Assembly: GCF_014323405.1 (NCBI RefSeq)
Contig: NZ_JACRWE010000002.1
Coordinates: 186,001-250,000, forward strand
Direction: 5' to 3'
DNA from: Romboutsia faecis
GTDB taxonomy: Bacteria; Bacillota; Clostridia; Peptostreptococcales; Peptostreptococcaceae
DNA length: 64,000 nt
Shown here one piece after another: positions 27,292 to 35,957 of this stretch. The translations under genes were made by a program, and so were the position numbers. Position 1 is the first letter of the stretch, and each line of letters opens with the position of its first letter. Under the pieces are notes generated by a model. That model worked only from the letters and a program-made list of their open reading frames with translations. It did not search any database and was not told the DNA's origin.

Positions 27292-27768
27292 ATGGGCGAT
27301 GGATTAATTTCTAAAATAAAGGATTGGGTAACTAGTCCAGATGAAGAATATGAAGATGATTACATGGAAGATGAAGTTGATGAATTAGTAGGAGAAATAG
27401 AGGATGAAGATGATATAACTGCAGGATTCGATTCAATAAATGCTTCTAAAAGTAATAAAATAGTTAGTTTACATACAGTAAGTCAAATGAAAGTTGTAAT
27501 AGTAGAGCCTAAGAAATATGAAGATGTTACAACAATCGCAGATCATTTAAAACAAAGAAGAGCATTAGTAGTTAACTTAGATAGTGTAGAAAAAAATGAA
27601 GATAAAAAAGCTATATTCAACTTTATGAATGGAGCTGTATATGTCTTAGAAGGAAATATACAAAAAATAACTAAGTCAATATTTATACTAGCACCAAGCA
27701 ATGTTGATATTGATTCTTCAGTAAAAAAGGAATTAGAGAGTAGAACAACATTCCCTTGGCAAAAATAA
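27292..27768 (+). CDS. sepF: Cell division protein SepF
   Basis: SepF binds the FtsZ C-terminal peptide and anchors the Z ring to the membrane. I use ATG 27292, seven bases after GAGGAGGAT, for 158 residues. The N-terminus (MGDGLISKIKDWV) can form the amphipathic membrane helix, followed by a long acidic linker (residues about 17-55). The core domain runs from VVIVEPKKYEDVTTIADHL to FILAPSNVDI. An in-frame ATG further upstream (27274) would put the ribosome-binding site inside the gene. Its partner FtsZ is encoded at 7345. Confidence 0.96.
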   Translation: MGDGLISKIKDWVTSPDEEYEDDYMEDEVDELVGEIEDEDDITAGFDSINASKSNKIVSLHTVSQMKVVIVEPKKYEDVTTIADHLKQRRALVVNLDSVEKNEDKKAIFNFMNGAVYVLEGNIQKITKSIFILAPSNVDIDSSVKKELESRTTFPWQK

Positions 27769-27790
27769 ATGATAAAGGAGTTTTAGGAAC

Positions 27791-28048
27791 ATGGGTATAA
27801 TAGGAGTAGCACTATATAGGCTATTAGATTTACTGATATTTGTAATATTTGTACAATGTATAATGACTTGGATTCCTGGAGCAACACAAACAAAATTATA
27901 TGATATACTTTCGGCAATAACAGACCCTATAGAAGAGCCGATTAGATCTGTTTTATATAGATATATAAATTCACCACTTGATTTTACACCAATAATAGCT
28001 TTTTTCATAATAAGATTAGCACAAAGAGCTGTTTTTATAATTTTCTAG
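27791..28048 (+). CDS. yggT: YggT-family (YlmG) membrane protein
   Basis: The protein has 85 residues and two membrane segments. The conserved block MTWIPGATQTKLYDILSAI follows the first, and DPIEEPIRSVLY precedes the second, with DFTPIIAFFIIRL. The family sits beside sepF in many bacteria and is linked to division and nucleoid distribution in plastids and some bacteria. The exact role is unknown. It lies 22 bp after sepF. Confidence 0.93.
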   Translation: MGIIGVALYRLLDLLIFVIFVQCIMTWIPGATQTKLYDILSAITDPIEEPIRSVLYRYINSPLDFTPIIAFFIIRLAQRAVFIIF

Positions 28049-28052
28049 CAAG

Positions 28053-28838
28053 ATGGACAAGTTAAAACTTACTAATCACTTAAAAGATATAGACCTAAAA
28101 AATAAGATGTTTAAAATAATCGATAAAGCAAATAGCTGCATGAAAAACTATGATGTTAAATATAGCGATTTTCTTAATCCGTATGAAGTTAAAAATGCTA
28201 TAGATATATTAAATTCTAATAAGGATATAAAATATACTGTAGATGGAGGATATGATGAAGCAGAAAGAAGCATCATATTTATGTATCCTTTTTATATGGA
28301 GTATGAAGATATAGAAAATACTATTAGGTTCATTCAGATAGAAGGTAATTTTAAATTTAAGAGTATCTCTCATAAAGATTATTTAGGTTCTCTTATGAAT
28401 TTAGGTATAAAAAGGGAAAAAGTTGGAGACATAATTATACATGAGAATTTTTGTCAAGTAATAGTTAGTTCAGATATATGTGATTTTATAATTATGAATT
28501 TAGAAAAAGTATCTAGAAATAATGTAAGGGTTAAAGAGATTTCTAAAAAAGAAATTATATATAATCCACCTAATTATAAAGATATATCTTTTACTATAAC
28601 TTCAAGTAGGCTAGACTGTGTTATAAGTGGCCTTTATAATATATCTAGGCAAGAAAGTATGAAGTTTATTAATGGAGAAAAAGTTCAAGTAAATTATGAA
28701 AAAATAACATCTCCATCTAGAGAAATAAAGGATGAAGCTCTAATTTCAGTAAGAGGAAAAGGACGAGCTAAAATTATCAATATTGGTGAATTAACTAAGA
28801 AGGGTAAGATAAAGATACAAGCAAAGTTAATAGTATAG
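28053..28838 (+). CDS. ylmH: YlmH-type S4-domain RNA-binding protein
   Basis: This 261-residue protein has the YlmH N-terminal region (FLNPYEVKNAIDILNSN, then GGYDEAERSIIFMYP) and a C-terminal S4 domain from about residue 182 (SSRLDCVISGLYNISRQ, GEKVQVNYEKIT, ISVRGKGRAKI). YlmH acts in rescue of stalled ribosomes in Bacillus, according to recent work I recall. It starts 4 bp after yggT without a clear own ribosome-binding site, so translation is probably coupled. Confidence 0.92.
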   Translation: MDKLKLTNHLKDIDLKNKMFKIIDKANSCMKNYDVKYSDFLNPYEVKNAIDILNSNKDIKYTVDGGYDEAERSIIFMYPFYMEYEDIENTIRFIQIEGNFKFKSISHKDYLGSLMNLGIKREKVGDIIIHENFCQVIVSSDICDFIIMNLEKVSRNNVRVKEISKKEIIYNPPNYKDISFTITSSRLDCVISGLYNISRQESMKFINGEKVQVNYEKITSPSREIKDEALISVRGKGRAKIINIGELTKKGKIKIQAKLIV

Positions 28839-28849
28839 GAGGGGAATAT

Positions 28850-29392
28850 ATGCTAACTCCAATTGATATAGAAAATAAGGATTTTAAAAAAGCTTTAAGA
28901 GGATACAAAGAAGATGATGTTGATGAATTTTTAGATATGGTTAAAGAAGATTTTGAAACATTATATAGAGAAAACTTAGATCTTAAAGAAAAATTAAACT
29001 TATATCAGGAACAAGTAAGCAGATATAAAAGTATAGAAGAAACATTAAACGCAACTTTAATTACAGCACAAAGTACAGCTGAAGACACATGTGCAGCTGC
29101 AAATAAAAAAGCTAAAATAATAGTTGAAGAAGCAGATCTAAAAGCAAGACAAATAATAGAACAAGGAAATAATCGTGTTATAGAAATAAGAAAAGAACAT
29201 GATTCTTTAGTTAAAGAGTTCAAAGTATTTAGAAATAAATTCAAATCTCTTTTAGAAGATGAAATTAGAAGTATTGATGAAATATTCTCTAATGTAGATG
29301 AAAATTGTAATGAACCTTTTAATAATACTATGATTTACAATTTAGAAAATCATAATGATGAAGAAAAAGAGATAGCTACGACAATTGATTAA
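28850..29392 (+). CDS. divIVA: Septum and pole-site protein DivIVA
   Basis: DivIVA is a coiled-coil protein that recognises curved membrane at septa and poles. It has 180 residues. The N-terminal lipid-binding domain reads LTPIDIENKDFKKALRGYKEDDVDEFLD, followed by a long coiled coil (residues about 32-140) and an acidic tail. The ribosome-binding site is TAGGAGGGG. It ends the operon that began at 25326. The Ile T-box unit starts just after it. Confidence 0.96.
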   Translation: MLTPIDIENKDFKKALRGYKEDDVDEFLDMVKEDFETLYRENLDLKEKLNLYQEQVSRYKSIEETLNATLITAQSTAEDTCAAANKKAKIIVEEADLKARQIIEQGNNRVIEIRKEHDSLVKEFKVFRNKFKSLLEDEIRSIDEIFSNVDENCNEPFNNTMIYNLENHNDEEKEIATTID

Positions 29393-29419
29393 TAAATTAA
29401 ATAATCAGAATATAAAACA

Positions 29420-29448
29420 TTGACTATTTTATAGACTTATTATATAAT
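29420..29448 (+). promoter_or_regulatory. Promoter of the ileS T-box transcript
   Basis: TTGACT (29420-29425) and a perfect TATAAT (29443-29448) are spaced by 17 bp, about 50 bp ahead of T-box stem I. Confidence 0.8.
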
Positions 29449-29494
29449 TTTTTAATATAAAATCAATTTTAATGAAAGTTAATAATTATCTAAA

Positions 29495-29747
29495 AGCAAT
29501 GATAGAGAGAGTAAATTTTCGGAAATTTTACAGAGAGTTGGGTTAGCTGAGAGCCAATGAATAGATGGAAATTGAAAATCACTCTTAAGCTGCAGGCTGA
29601 ACGATAGAAATATTTATTAAGCTGTGCCGGTTAGTGCCGTTAAACTATTTAGAGTGCTATATATAAATTAAGTTTATTTATATATAGAATTAGGGTGGTA
29701 ACGCGATAATAACTCGTCCCTTTTATAGGGGACGGGTTTTTTTATTG
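29495..29747 (+). ncRNA. T-box leader, isoleucine specifier ATC
   Basis: This is a tRNA-sensing riboswitch. The T-box core AGGGTGGTAACGCG lies at 29692-29705. The terminator stem CTCGTCCC/GGGACGGG (29713-29736) is followed by seven Ts. Stem I starts near GAGAGAGTAAA, and its 3' side reads GAAAATCACTC, placing specifier codon ATC (Ile) at 29578-29580. This matches the ileS gene that follows 80 bp later. Uncharged tRNA-Ile should stabilise the antiterminator and allow ileS expression. Confidence 0.93.
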
Positions 29748-29828
29748 TATTTTGTTTTAGGATACAGTTTTTAGATAACAATGTTAAATAGTAAAATTAA
29801 TATAATCATTTTTAGAAAGGGTGATAAT

Positions 29829-32800
29829 ATGACAAAGTTTAAGTCATTAGTAGACAGTTCTGTAAAAGATGCAGAAGCAAAAGTCTCTGAGTATTGGAAA
29901 GATATAAACATACTTGAAAGAACACTAGAAAAAGGTGAAAATGATCCAAGCTTCGTATTCTATGAAGGTCCTCCAACAGCAAATGGAAACCCAGGAATAC
30001 ATCATGTTGTAGCTAGAACATTAAAAGACTGGGTATGTAGATATAAAACAATGAGTGGATACCAAGTAAAAAGAAAAGCTGGTTGGGATACTCATGGTTT
30101 ACCAGTTGAAATACAAGTAGAGAAAGAATTAGGTCTTTCTGATAAACAAGAAATAGAAAATTACGGTATAGCTAATTTCAACCAAAAATGTAGAGAGTCA
30201 GTTTTTACATATGAAAAGCAATGGAGAAACATGACTGAAAGAATGGCTTATGAAACAGATTTAGATAATCCATATATAACTTTAGATAATAACTATATAG
30301 AATCTGTATGGTGGATATTAGATAAATTTAATAAAGAAGACTATATCTATGAAGGACATAAAATACTTCCTTACTGCCCAAGATGTGGAACAGGTCTTGC
30401 TTCACATGAGGTTGCACAAGGATATAAAGAAATAAAGAATAATACTGTAATAGCTAAGTTCAAGAGAAAAGATGCTGATGAATTCTTCTTAGCATGGACA
30501 ACTACTCCTTGGACATTACCATCAAACGTTGCATTAACAGTAGGCCCAGAAGTTGACTATGTTAAAGTTAAGCAAAATGATGAAGTATACTATGTAGCTA
30601 AAGCTTTAGCTAATAAGGTATTAGGAGAAGAGTATGAAGTATTAGAAGAAATGAAAGGTAAAGATTTAGAACATATAGAATATGAACAACTAATGCCTTT
30701 CGTTGAAACTGACAAAAAAGCATTCTTTGTTACATTAGGAGATTACGTAACAACTGAAGATGGTACAGGTATAGTTCATACTGCACCAGCGTTCGGTGAA
30801 GACGACTACAACTTAGGTAGAAAATATAACTTACCAGTTCTTCAACCAGTTGATGAAACAGGTAAATTCACAACTACTCCATGGGAAGGTAAATTCGTTA
30901 TGGAAGATGGAGTAGACGTTGAAATAATAAAATGGTTAGCTCATGAAAATAAATTATTCTCTAAAGAAAAGGTAGCTCATAACTACCCACACTGTTGGAG
31001 ATGTCAAACTCCACTTCTATACTATGCTAAGCCAAGCTGGTATATAGAAATGACAAGACTTAAGGATCAATTAATAGAAAATAATAACTCTGTTGATTGG
31101 TATCCAAAGTTTGTTGGAGAAGGTAGATTTGGTAATTGGTTAGAAAACTTAAATGACTGGGCTATATCAAGAAGTAGATACTGGGGTACTCCACTTAACA
31201 TATGGAAATGTGAATGTGGACACAAGCAGTCTGTAGGTTCAAGAGCTGAACTTGCTGAAAAAGCAATAGAAGATGTAAATCCAGAAACAGTAGAACTTCA
31301 TAGACCATACGTTGATGATATACATTTAAAATGTGATTGTTGTGGAGAGCCTATGACAAGAGTAACTGATGTTATAGACTGTTGGTTCGATAGTGGATCT
31401 ATGCCATTTGCTCAACATCACTATCCATTTGAAAATAAAGAAAACTTTGATCAATTATTCCCAGCAGATTACATCTGTGAAGGTATAGATCAAACTAGAG
31501 GATGGTTCTACTCATTACTTGCTATATCTACATTTGTAACAGGTAAAGCACCATACAAGAAAGTTCTAGTTAACGACCTAGTTCTTGATAAAGATGGAAA
31601 GAAAATGAGTAAATCAAGAGGAAATACTGTAAATCCATTTGAATTATTTGATAAGTATGGAGCAGATGCATTAAGATGGTACTTACTATATGTATCTCCA
31701 CCATGGACTCCAATCAGATTTGATGAAGATGGATTAAAAGAAGTTCAAAGTAAGTTCTTAGGAACTATGAAAAATGTATATAACTTCTTTACATTATATG
31801 CAAATACAGATGATATAAATCCAACTGACTTCTTTGTTGAGTACAAAGACAGACCAGAATTAGATAGATGGATATTATCTAAGTTCAACAACTTAAAGAA
31901 AGAAACTGAAGAAAACTTAGAAATATTCGAAGTAAATAAAACTATAAGAAGAATACAAGCATTCATCAATGATGATTTATCTAACTGGTATATAAGACGT
32001 TCTAGAAGAAGATTCTGGGCGACTGAATTAACAGAAGATAAGAAAGCTGTATATAACACAACTTATGAAATATTAACAGAACTTTGTAGATTAATAGCTC
32101 CATTTGCTCCATATATGTCTGAAGAAATGTATAGAAACTTAACTAATGAAGAATCTGTTCATTTAGCTAGCTACCCAAGAGCAGATGTAAGTTTAATAGA
32201 TGCTAAATTAGAAGAGAAAATGGATTTAGCTAAAAACTTAGTTACATTAGGTAGAGCATCAAGAGAAGCAGCAAGAATAAAAGTACGTCAACCAATACAA
32301 GAAGTATATGTAGACGGAAAATACGAAGCTATACTTAGTGATATAGTTGACTTAATAAAAGAAGAACTTAATGTTAAGAAAGTTGTATTTGCTAAAGATT
32401 TAGGCGAATTTATGAACTTTAGCTTAAAGCCAAACTTCAAAGTATTAGGTCCAATATTAGGAGCTAAGATGAAATTCTTTGCTGGTGCATTAAATAAATT
32501 AAATGCAGGTGAAGTAGTTCCTAAGTTAGAAGCTGGAGAAAGCTTAACTGTTGATATAGATGGAGAAGAATTTGAGTTTAATAAGGATCATGTCTTAATA
32601 AATATATCAGCTAAGGAAGGATTTAATGTAGTTATGGAAAATAACTTATTCGTTATACTTGATACTACATTAACTCAAGAATTAATAGAAGAAGGATTCG
32701 CTAGAGAGTTCATATCTAAAGTACAACAATTAAGAAAATCTAGTAACTTTGATGTATTAGATAACATAGTTATAGAATTCTGTTCAGATGATGAGATAGC

Positions 32801-32936
32801 AGCGGCTGTTGAAAAATTTGAAGATTATATTAAATCAGAAACTTTAGCTCTTGAAATAGAAAGAGTTGATGATAAAAACTTAGAACAATGCAACTTAAAT
32901 GATCATATGACTGGAATAAAAGTTATAAGAAAATAG
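29829..32936 (+). CDS. ileS: Isoleucyl-tRNA synthetase, type 2 (eukaryote-like), with GIHH signature
   Basis: IleRS charges tRNA-Ile. It has 1035 residues from ATG 29829 (after AAAGGGTGA), the size of the mupirocin-tolerant type 2 enzymes. The signature normally written HIGH reads GIHH at residues 56-59 in ANGNPGIHHVVARTLKD, while KMSKS (about 592-596) is normal. GWDTHGLPVE, the WTTTPWTLPSN editing-domain motif and a full C-terminal domain are present. No second ileS is in this window. An upstream in-frame ATG at 29781 lacks a ribosome-binding site. Confidence 0.97.
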   Translation: MTKFKSLVDSSVKDAEAKVSEYWKDINILERTLEKGENDPSFVFYEGPPTANGNPGIHHVVARTLKDWVCRYKTMSGYQVKRKAGWDTHGLPVEIQVEKELGLSDKQEIENYGIANFNQKCRESVFTYEKQWRNMTERMAYETDLDNPYITLDNNYIESVWWILDKFNKEDYIYEGHKILPYCPRCGTGLASHEVAQGYKEIKNNTVIAKFKRKDADEFFLAWTTTPWTLPSNVALTVGPEVDYVKVKQNDEVYYVAKALANKVLGEEYEVLEEMKGKDLEHIEYEQLMPFVETDKKAFFVTLGDYVTTEDGTGIVHTAPAFGEDDYNLGRKYNLPVLQPVDETGKFTTTPWEGKFVMEDGVDVEIIKWLAHENKLFSKEKVAHNYPHCWRCQTPLLYYAKPSWYIEMTRLKDQLIENNNSVDWYPKFVGEGRFGNWLENLNDWAISRSRYWGTPLNIWKCECGHKQSVGSRAELAEKAIEDVNPETVELHRPYVDDIHLKCDCCGEPMTRVTDVIDCWFDSGSMPFAQHHYPFENKENFDQLFPADYICEGIDQTRGWFYSLLAISTFVTGKAPYKKVLVNDLVLDKDGKKMSKSRGNTVNPFELFDKYGADALRWYLLYVSPPWTPIRFDEDGLKEVQSKFLGTMKNVYNFFTLYANTDDINPTDFFVEYKDRPELDRWILSKFNNLKKETEENLEIFEVNKTIRRIQAFINDDLSNWYIRRSRRRFWATELTEDKKAVYNTTYEILTELCRLIAPFAPYMSEEMYRNLTNEESVHLASYPRADVSLIDAKLEEKMDLAKNLVTLGRASREAARIKVRQPIQEVYVDGKYEAILSDIVDLIKEELNVKKVVFAKDLGEFMNFSLKPNFKVLGPILGAKMKFFAGALNKLNAGEVVPKLEAGESLTVDIDGEEFEFNKDHVLINISAKEGFNVVMENNLFVILDTTLTQELIEEGFAREFISKVQQLRKSSNFDVLDNIVIEFCSDDEIAAAVEKFEDYIKSETLALEIERVDDKNLEQCNLNDHMTGIKVIRK

Positions 32937-32938
32937 AT

Positions 32939-33008
32939 GATATAAGAAAAAGGTTGATTCTTAGGCTAGAGCACGAGCTCTAACTGGAATCAACCTTTTT
33001 CTTATATC
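32939..33008. terminator. Long bidirectional hairpin after ileS
   Basis: A perfect 22-bp outer stem pairs 32939-32960 with 32987-33008. A 6-bp inner stem TAGAGC/GCTCTA closes an ACGA tetraloop. The outer stem holds AAGAAAAAGG/CCTTTTTCTT, so a T-tract follows in either direction. It is longer than the usual terminators in this window. Confidence 0.75.
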
Positions 33009-33114
33009 CGTATTTTTTTATGATTAATGTAGAGAGAAAAAGAAAATTAAATCTAAATTATACAGATGGAAGTAAGATGAATTTGAGGGTTTAAATATAG
33101 TATATGGAAAAGTA

Positions 33115-33167
33115 TTGAAATAAAGTATTATTTGTATTATTATATATAATACAAATAATACTTTATT
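33115..33167 (+). promoter_or_regulatory. Promoter overlapped by a perfect 22-bp-arm palindrome, likely GntR operator
   Basis: TTGAAA (33115-33120), 17 bp, TATTAT (33138-33143) form a promoter 65 bp ahead of the GntR gene. A perfect inverted repeat with 22-bp arms (33119-33140 and 33146-33167) and a 5-nt centre covers the spacer, the -10 and the start region. Its position suits repression by the downstream regulator. Confidence 0.65.
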
Positions 33168-33207
33168 TGGTTTTGAAAATTAATAATTAGGAAGTGAGGT
33201 GGATTGA

Positions 33208-33600
33208 GTGATTATTAATTTGAATTTTGAGAGCGAAGTACCTATTTATTTGCAACTTAGAAATGAGATTGTTATAGGTATTGGGAAAGGTGAGCTTATT
33301 CATGGTGAGGGAATCCCGACGGTTAGACAGATGGCTGAGGATTTGGGTATTAATCCTATGACTGTTAATAAGGCTTATGGACTTTTAAAAAGAGAAGGTT
33401 TTATTACTATAGATAGAAGACATGGTGCTAAAGTTAATTTGCTTTCTGGTGATAAGTTGGAGTTTAAGGAAAGATTAGAGGAGGACTTGAATTTGGTGAT
33501 TTCTGAAGCTAGCATCAAAGGTGTTGAAAAGGCAGAGTTTATGGAAATATGTGATAGGATATTTAGCATGATGAAAAGTATATCAATTGAAGATAAGTAG
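33208..33600 (+). CDS. GntR-family transcriptional regulator, YtrA type
   Basis: The protein has 130 residues. It starts at GTG 33208 after GAAGTGAGGTGG. The winged helix reads IYLQLRNEIVIGIGKGEL, then the recognition stretch GIPTVRQMAEDLGINPMTVNKAYGLLKREGFI. The C-terminal part (about residues 75-130) is short and helical, as in the YtrA subfamily, which usually controls transporters or membrane proteins in its own operon. The gene 14 bp downstream encodes a membrane protein. I infer autoregulation through the palindrome just upstream. Confidence 0.9.
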   Translation: MIINLNFESEVPIYLQLRNEIVIGIGKGELIHGEGIPTVRQMAEDLGINPMTVNKAYGLLKREGFITIDRRHGAKVNLLSGDKLEFKERLEEDLNLVISEASIKGVEKAEFMEICDRIFSMMKSISIEDK

Positions 33601-33614
33601 GGGGAAGAATATAA

Positions 33615-35015
33615 ATGATGAATTTTATTTTAATACCAGCAGTTGTTATGATTTCAACTGTGGTTTATTTTACAATGAAGGGGGCTGCTAAGCCTAGAAG
33701 GAATATTTTATTTGGTATTACATTGCCTAAGGAAGCTTTAGAAGATGAAAGAGTTTTAAAAATAATTGGCGAGTATAAATGGAGTGTTAATATATGTGTT
33801 TTAGGTAGTGTATTGACTGGATTACCTATATTGTTCATAGATAAAACTGCTATCAATATGGTATACCTTATAGTATGGGGGTTGATTACATCAGAGTGGT
33901 TAGTTAAGCAACCATATAAGCATGTGAATAGAAGACTTAAAAAAATAAAAGAAGAAAATGAGTGGTTTATAGGTGAAAAAAGAGTTGTAAGCATGGATAC
34001 TAAGGTAAGCAAGTTGAAGAATAAAATGCCTATACCAGATAAGTATATGCTTATACCAATAGGTATATCTTTGATTCCGCTTACTATGTCTTTTGTAAAA
34101 TATGATACAGATTTAAAATATGCAAATGTTGTAGCTATTATATTGGTAGGAGTATTAGTATTCTTATACCTTGTAGGTTTTAAAGATAGTAATAAGCTTA
34201 AATTAAAAGTATATAGCAATAACAGTGAGATTAATTACATATTGAATAAAGAAGAAAAATATTTAAATTCTATAGTATGGTTTATAACATCTCTAACTGC
34301 TAGTATAGTTTTTTTATTTACTTTTTCCTTAGTGTATGAAGTCATAAATGTAAGTTATTATTTTATATCTTTTATAGCTATATTAGCTTCTATAATCTCA
34401 TTTATAGGATTTGTATATAAAGATAATAGAATTAAAAGCTTAGAAGATGAATTGCTTAGAATGGATAGTGAAATTATATATACGGATGATGATGACTATT
34501 GGATAGATGGATATAAATATTATAATGAAAATGATTTTAATTCAAAAGTGAGTCCTAGGTTTGGATTTAATGCATATACATATAATTTAGCTACAAAAAA
34601 AGGTAAAATTTTATATTATATGCCTATTATAATATGCGCAGTAATAATTATACCATTATGCTTTAATTTACTAGAGATGGATTTTTCTGATCATAAAATT
34701 ACTATATCAAAAGAAAATAATAGTATTGGCATTGATTACCCATATTATGATTATGAAGTTAGTGTTGGTGAAATAGAAGAGGTAAGTTTAGTAGAAGAAG
34801 TTAATTTTAAAATAAGAACTAATGGAATAAGTACAGATGAATATAGCAGAGGCAGTTTCAAGTCTGTACAATATGGAAAATGCAAAGCATATATTTACAA
34901 TGAAAGTAAGCCATATATAGTTGTTAAGTTAAAAAATACTTATCTTATATACAATGAAAGAACTAAAGATGAAACTATGAAAGTATATAATGAATTAAAA
35001 AGTTTAGTAGATTAA
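33615..35015 (+). CDS. Multi-pass membrane protein with C-terminal PH-like region (DUF1648/DUF5808-like)
   Basis: The protein has 466 residues. An N-terminal membrane segment is followed by RRNILFGITLPKEALEDERV, a block seen in DUF5808/DUF1648-type proteins encoded with YtrA regulators. About eight hydrophobic segments follow, in pairs near residues 50-85, 145-195, 220-270 and 340-360. The last 100 residues (ITISKENNSIGIDYP onward) are beta-rich and resemble a bacterial PH domain. The function is unknown. The GntR gene upstream probably controls it. Confidence 0.7.
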   Translation: MMNFILIPAVVMISTVVYFTMKGAAKPRRNILFGITLPKEALEDERVLKIIGEYKWSVNICVLGSVLTGLPILFIDKTAINMVYLIVWGLITSEWLVKQPYKHVNRRLKKIKEENEWFIGEKRVVSMDTKVSKLKNKMPIPDKYMLIPIGISLIPLTMSFVKYDTDLKYANVVAIILVGVLVFLYLVGFKDSNKLKLKVYSNNSEINYILNKEEKYLNSIVWFITSLTASIVFLFTFSLVYEVINVSYYFISFIAILASIISFIGFVYKDNRIKSLEDELLRMDSEIIYTDDDDYWIDGYKYYNENDFNSKVSPRFGFNAYTYNLATKKGKILYYMPIIICAVIIIPLCFNLLEMDFSDHKITISKENNSIGIDYPYYDYEVSVGEIEEVSLVEEVNFKIRTNGISTDEYSRGSFKSVQYGKCKAYIYNESKPYIVVKLKNTYLIYNERTKDETMKVYNELKSLVD

Positions 35016-35086
35016 TTATTAAAATTTTATTTAATAATAATACAAAATAATTTTATAGATATATATAAAGGTAAAATAGAAATATA

Positions 35087-35140
35087 AAAGTTTAAAGCAT
35101 CTATAAATTTAATTACAAGTTTATAGATGCTTTAAACTTT
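35087..35140. terminator. Bidirectional terminator between membrane-protein gene and tetR
   Basis: A perfect 21-bp stem (35087-35107 with 35120-35140) and 12-nt loop have AAAG/CTTT ends. It serves the plus-strand gene ending at 35015 and the minus-strand gene ending at 35157. Confidence 0.8.
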
Positions 35141-35156
35141 ATCTGTAATGTGAATT

Positions 35157-35717
35157 TTATATCCACTTACTAACTAAAAAGTTTGCTATTTTTTCATATG
35201 GTAATTTTTCTGTTTTTAATATACTTTGAACTACTAGCCCGTCAACTATTGAAATAAGTAAGAATGAAAAAGCTTCAGACTCATCTATACTTTCAGATAA
35301 ATTTTTATATATTTCATCTTGTAAAGTAGTTCTCCACTGAATATATTTTACTTTTATTCTTTCTCTTAAAGAATCATTTCCAGTTAAAGCTTCACAAAGT
35401 AAATACATATGAATTCTTCCAGTAGATCCTATCGTAGCAATTTTTCTAAGTATTAGATTTATAAGTTCATCTTTAGAAGAATTTTTTTCTATATTTTTAA
35501 CACATTCTAAGACAGCGGCGGTAATTATATTTAGGTGAATATCTGCAATATCAAATATTAAATCATCTTTAGATGAATAATGATAATATAAAGTACCTTT
35601 ACTTATACCAGCAGCTTTTGATATGTCAGAAAGACTAGTATTTTTAATTCCGTTATGTGTAATTAGATTTATAGCAATATCTAAAATATGTTCTTTCATA
35701 TTACTGTTTGGCTTCAT
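35157..35717 (-). CDS. TetR/AcrR-family transcriptional regulator
   Basis: The protein has 186 residues and is encoded on the minus strand. The N-terminal helix-turn-helix reads ILDIAINLITHNGIKNTSLSDISKAAGISKGTLYYHYSSKDDLI, the full TetR signature, near residues 10-55. The C-terminal ligand domain (LRKIATIGSTGRIHMYLLCEAL and on) is typical but gives no ligand. It is divergent from degV across a 240-bp gap holding promoters for both and a palindrome suited to a TetR dimer. Confidence 0.93.
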   Translation of the reverse strand: MKPNSNMKEHILDIAINLITHNGIKNTSLSDISKAAGISKGTLYYHYSSKDDLIFDIADIHLNIITAAVLECVKNIEKNSSKDELINLILRKIATIGSTGRIHMYLLCEALTGNDSLRERIKVKYIQWRTTLQDEIYKNLSESIDESEAFSFLLISIVDGLVVQSILKTEKLPYEKIANFLVSKWI

Positions 35718-35760
35718 AAAATTAACCTTTCTATGTATTTAAAACATTAAACTAAATTAT

Positions 35761-35790
35761 ATTATAAAGTATATATAATTTTAAAGTCAA
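35761..35790 (-). promoter_or_regulatory. Promoter of the tetR-family gene
   Basis: On the minus strand TTGACT (35790-35785) and a perfect TATAAT (35766-35761) are spaced by 18 bp, 44 bp ahead of the start codon. Confidence 0.65.
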
Positions 35791-35818
35791 CAAAACTAGT
35801 AATGTAATATTACAAGTG

Positions 35819-35883
35819 TTGACAACTTCTCAAAAGGTATATACAATAGAAATAAATAATCGGTCGACCGACTGACTGATTAT
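35819..35883 (+). promoter_or_regulatory. degV promoter and downstream TetR-type operator
   Basis: TTGACA (35819-35824), 17 bp, TACAAT (35842-35847) is a near-consensus promoter. Directly after the -10, bases 35856-35883 form an imperfect 28-bp palindrome with arms ATAATCgGTC and GACtGATTAT. A perfect 10-bp palindrome CGGTCGACCG lies inside it. Bound protein here would block the start site. Confidence 0.72.
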
Positions 35884-35957
35884 ATATTATTAATATTAAC
35901 ATAAATTTAGAAAAATAACACAAGAATTTAAATAAATAATTAAGTGAGGTAAATAAA

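Noticed and set aside
33665..34219. 184-codon minus-strand open frame opposite the membrane-protein gene
   Set aside because: It is a shadow of the plus-strand gene that follows the GntR regulator. No start signal was found, and the hydrophobic pattern mirrors the sense protein.
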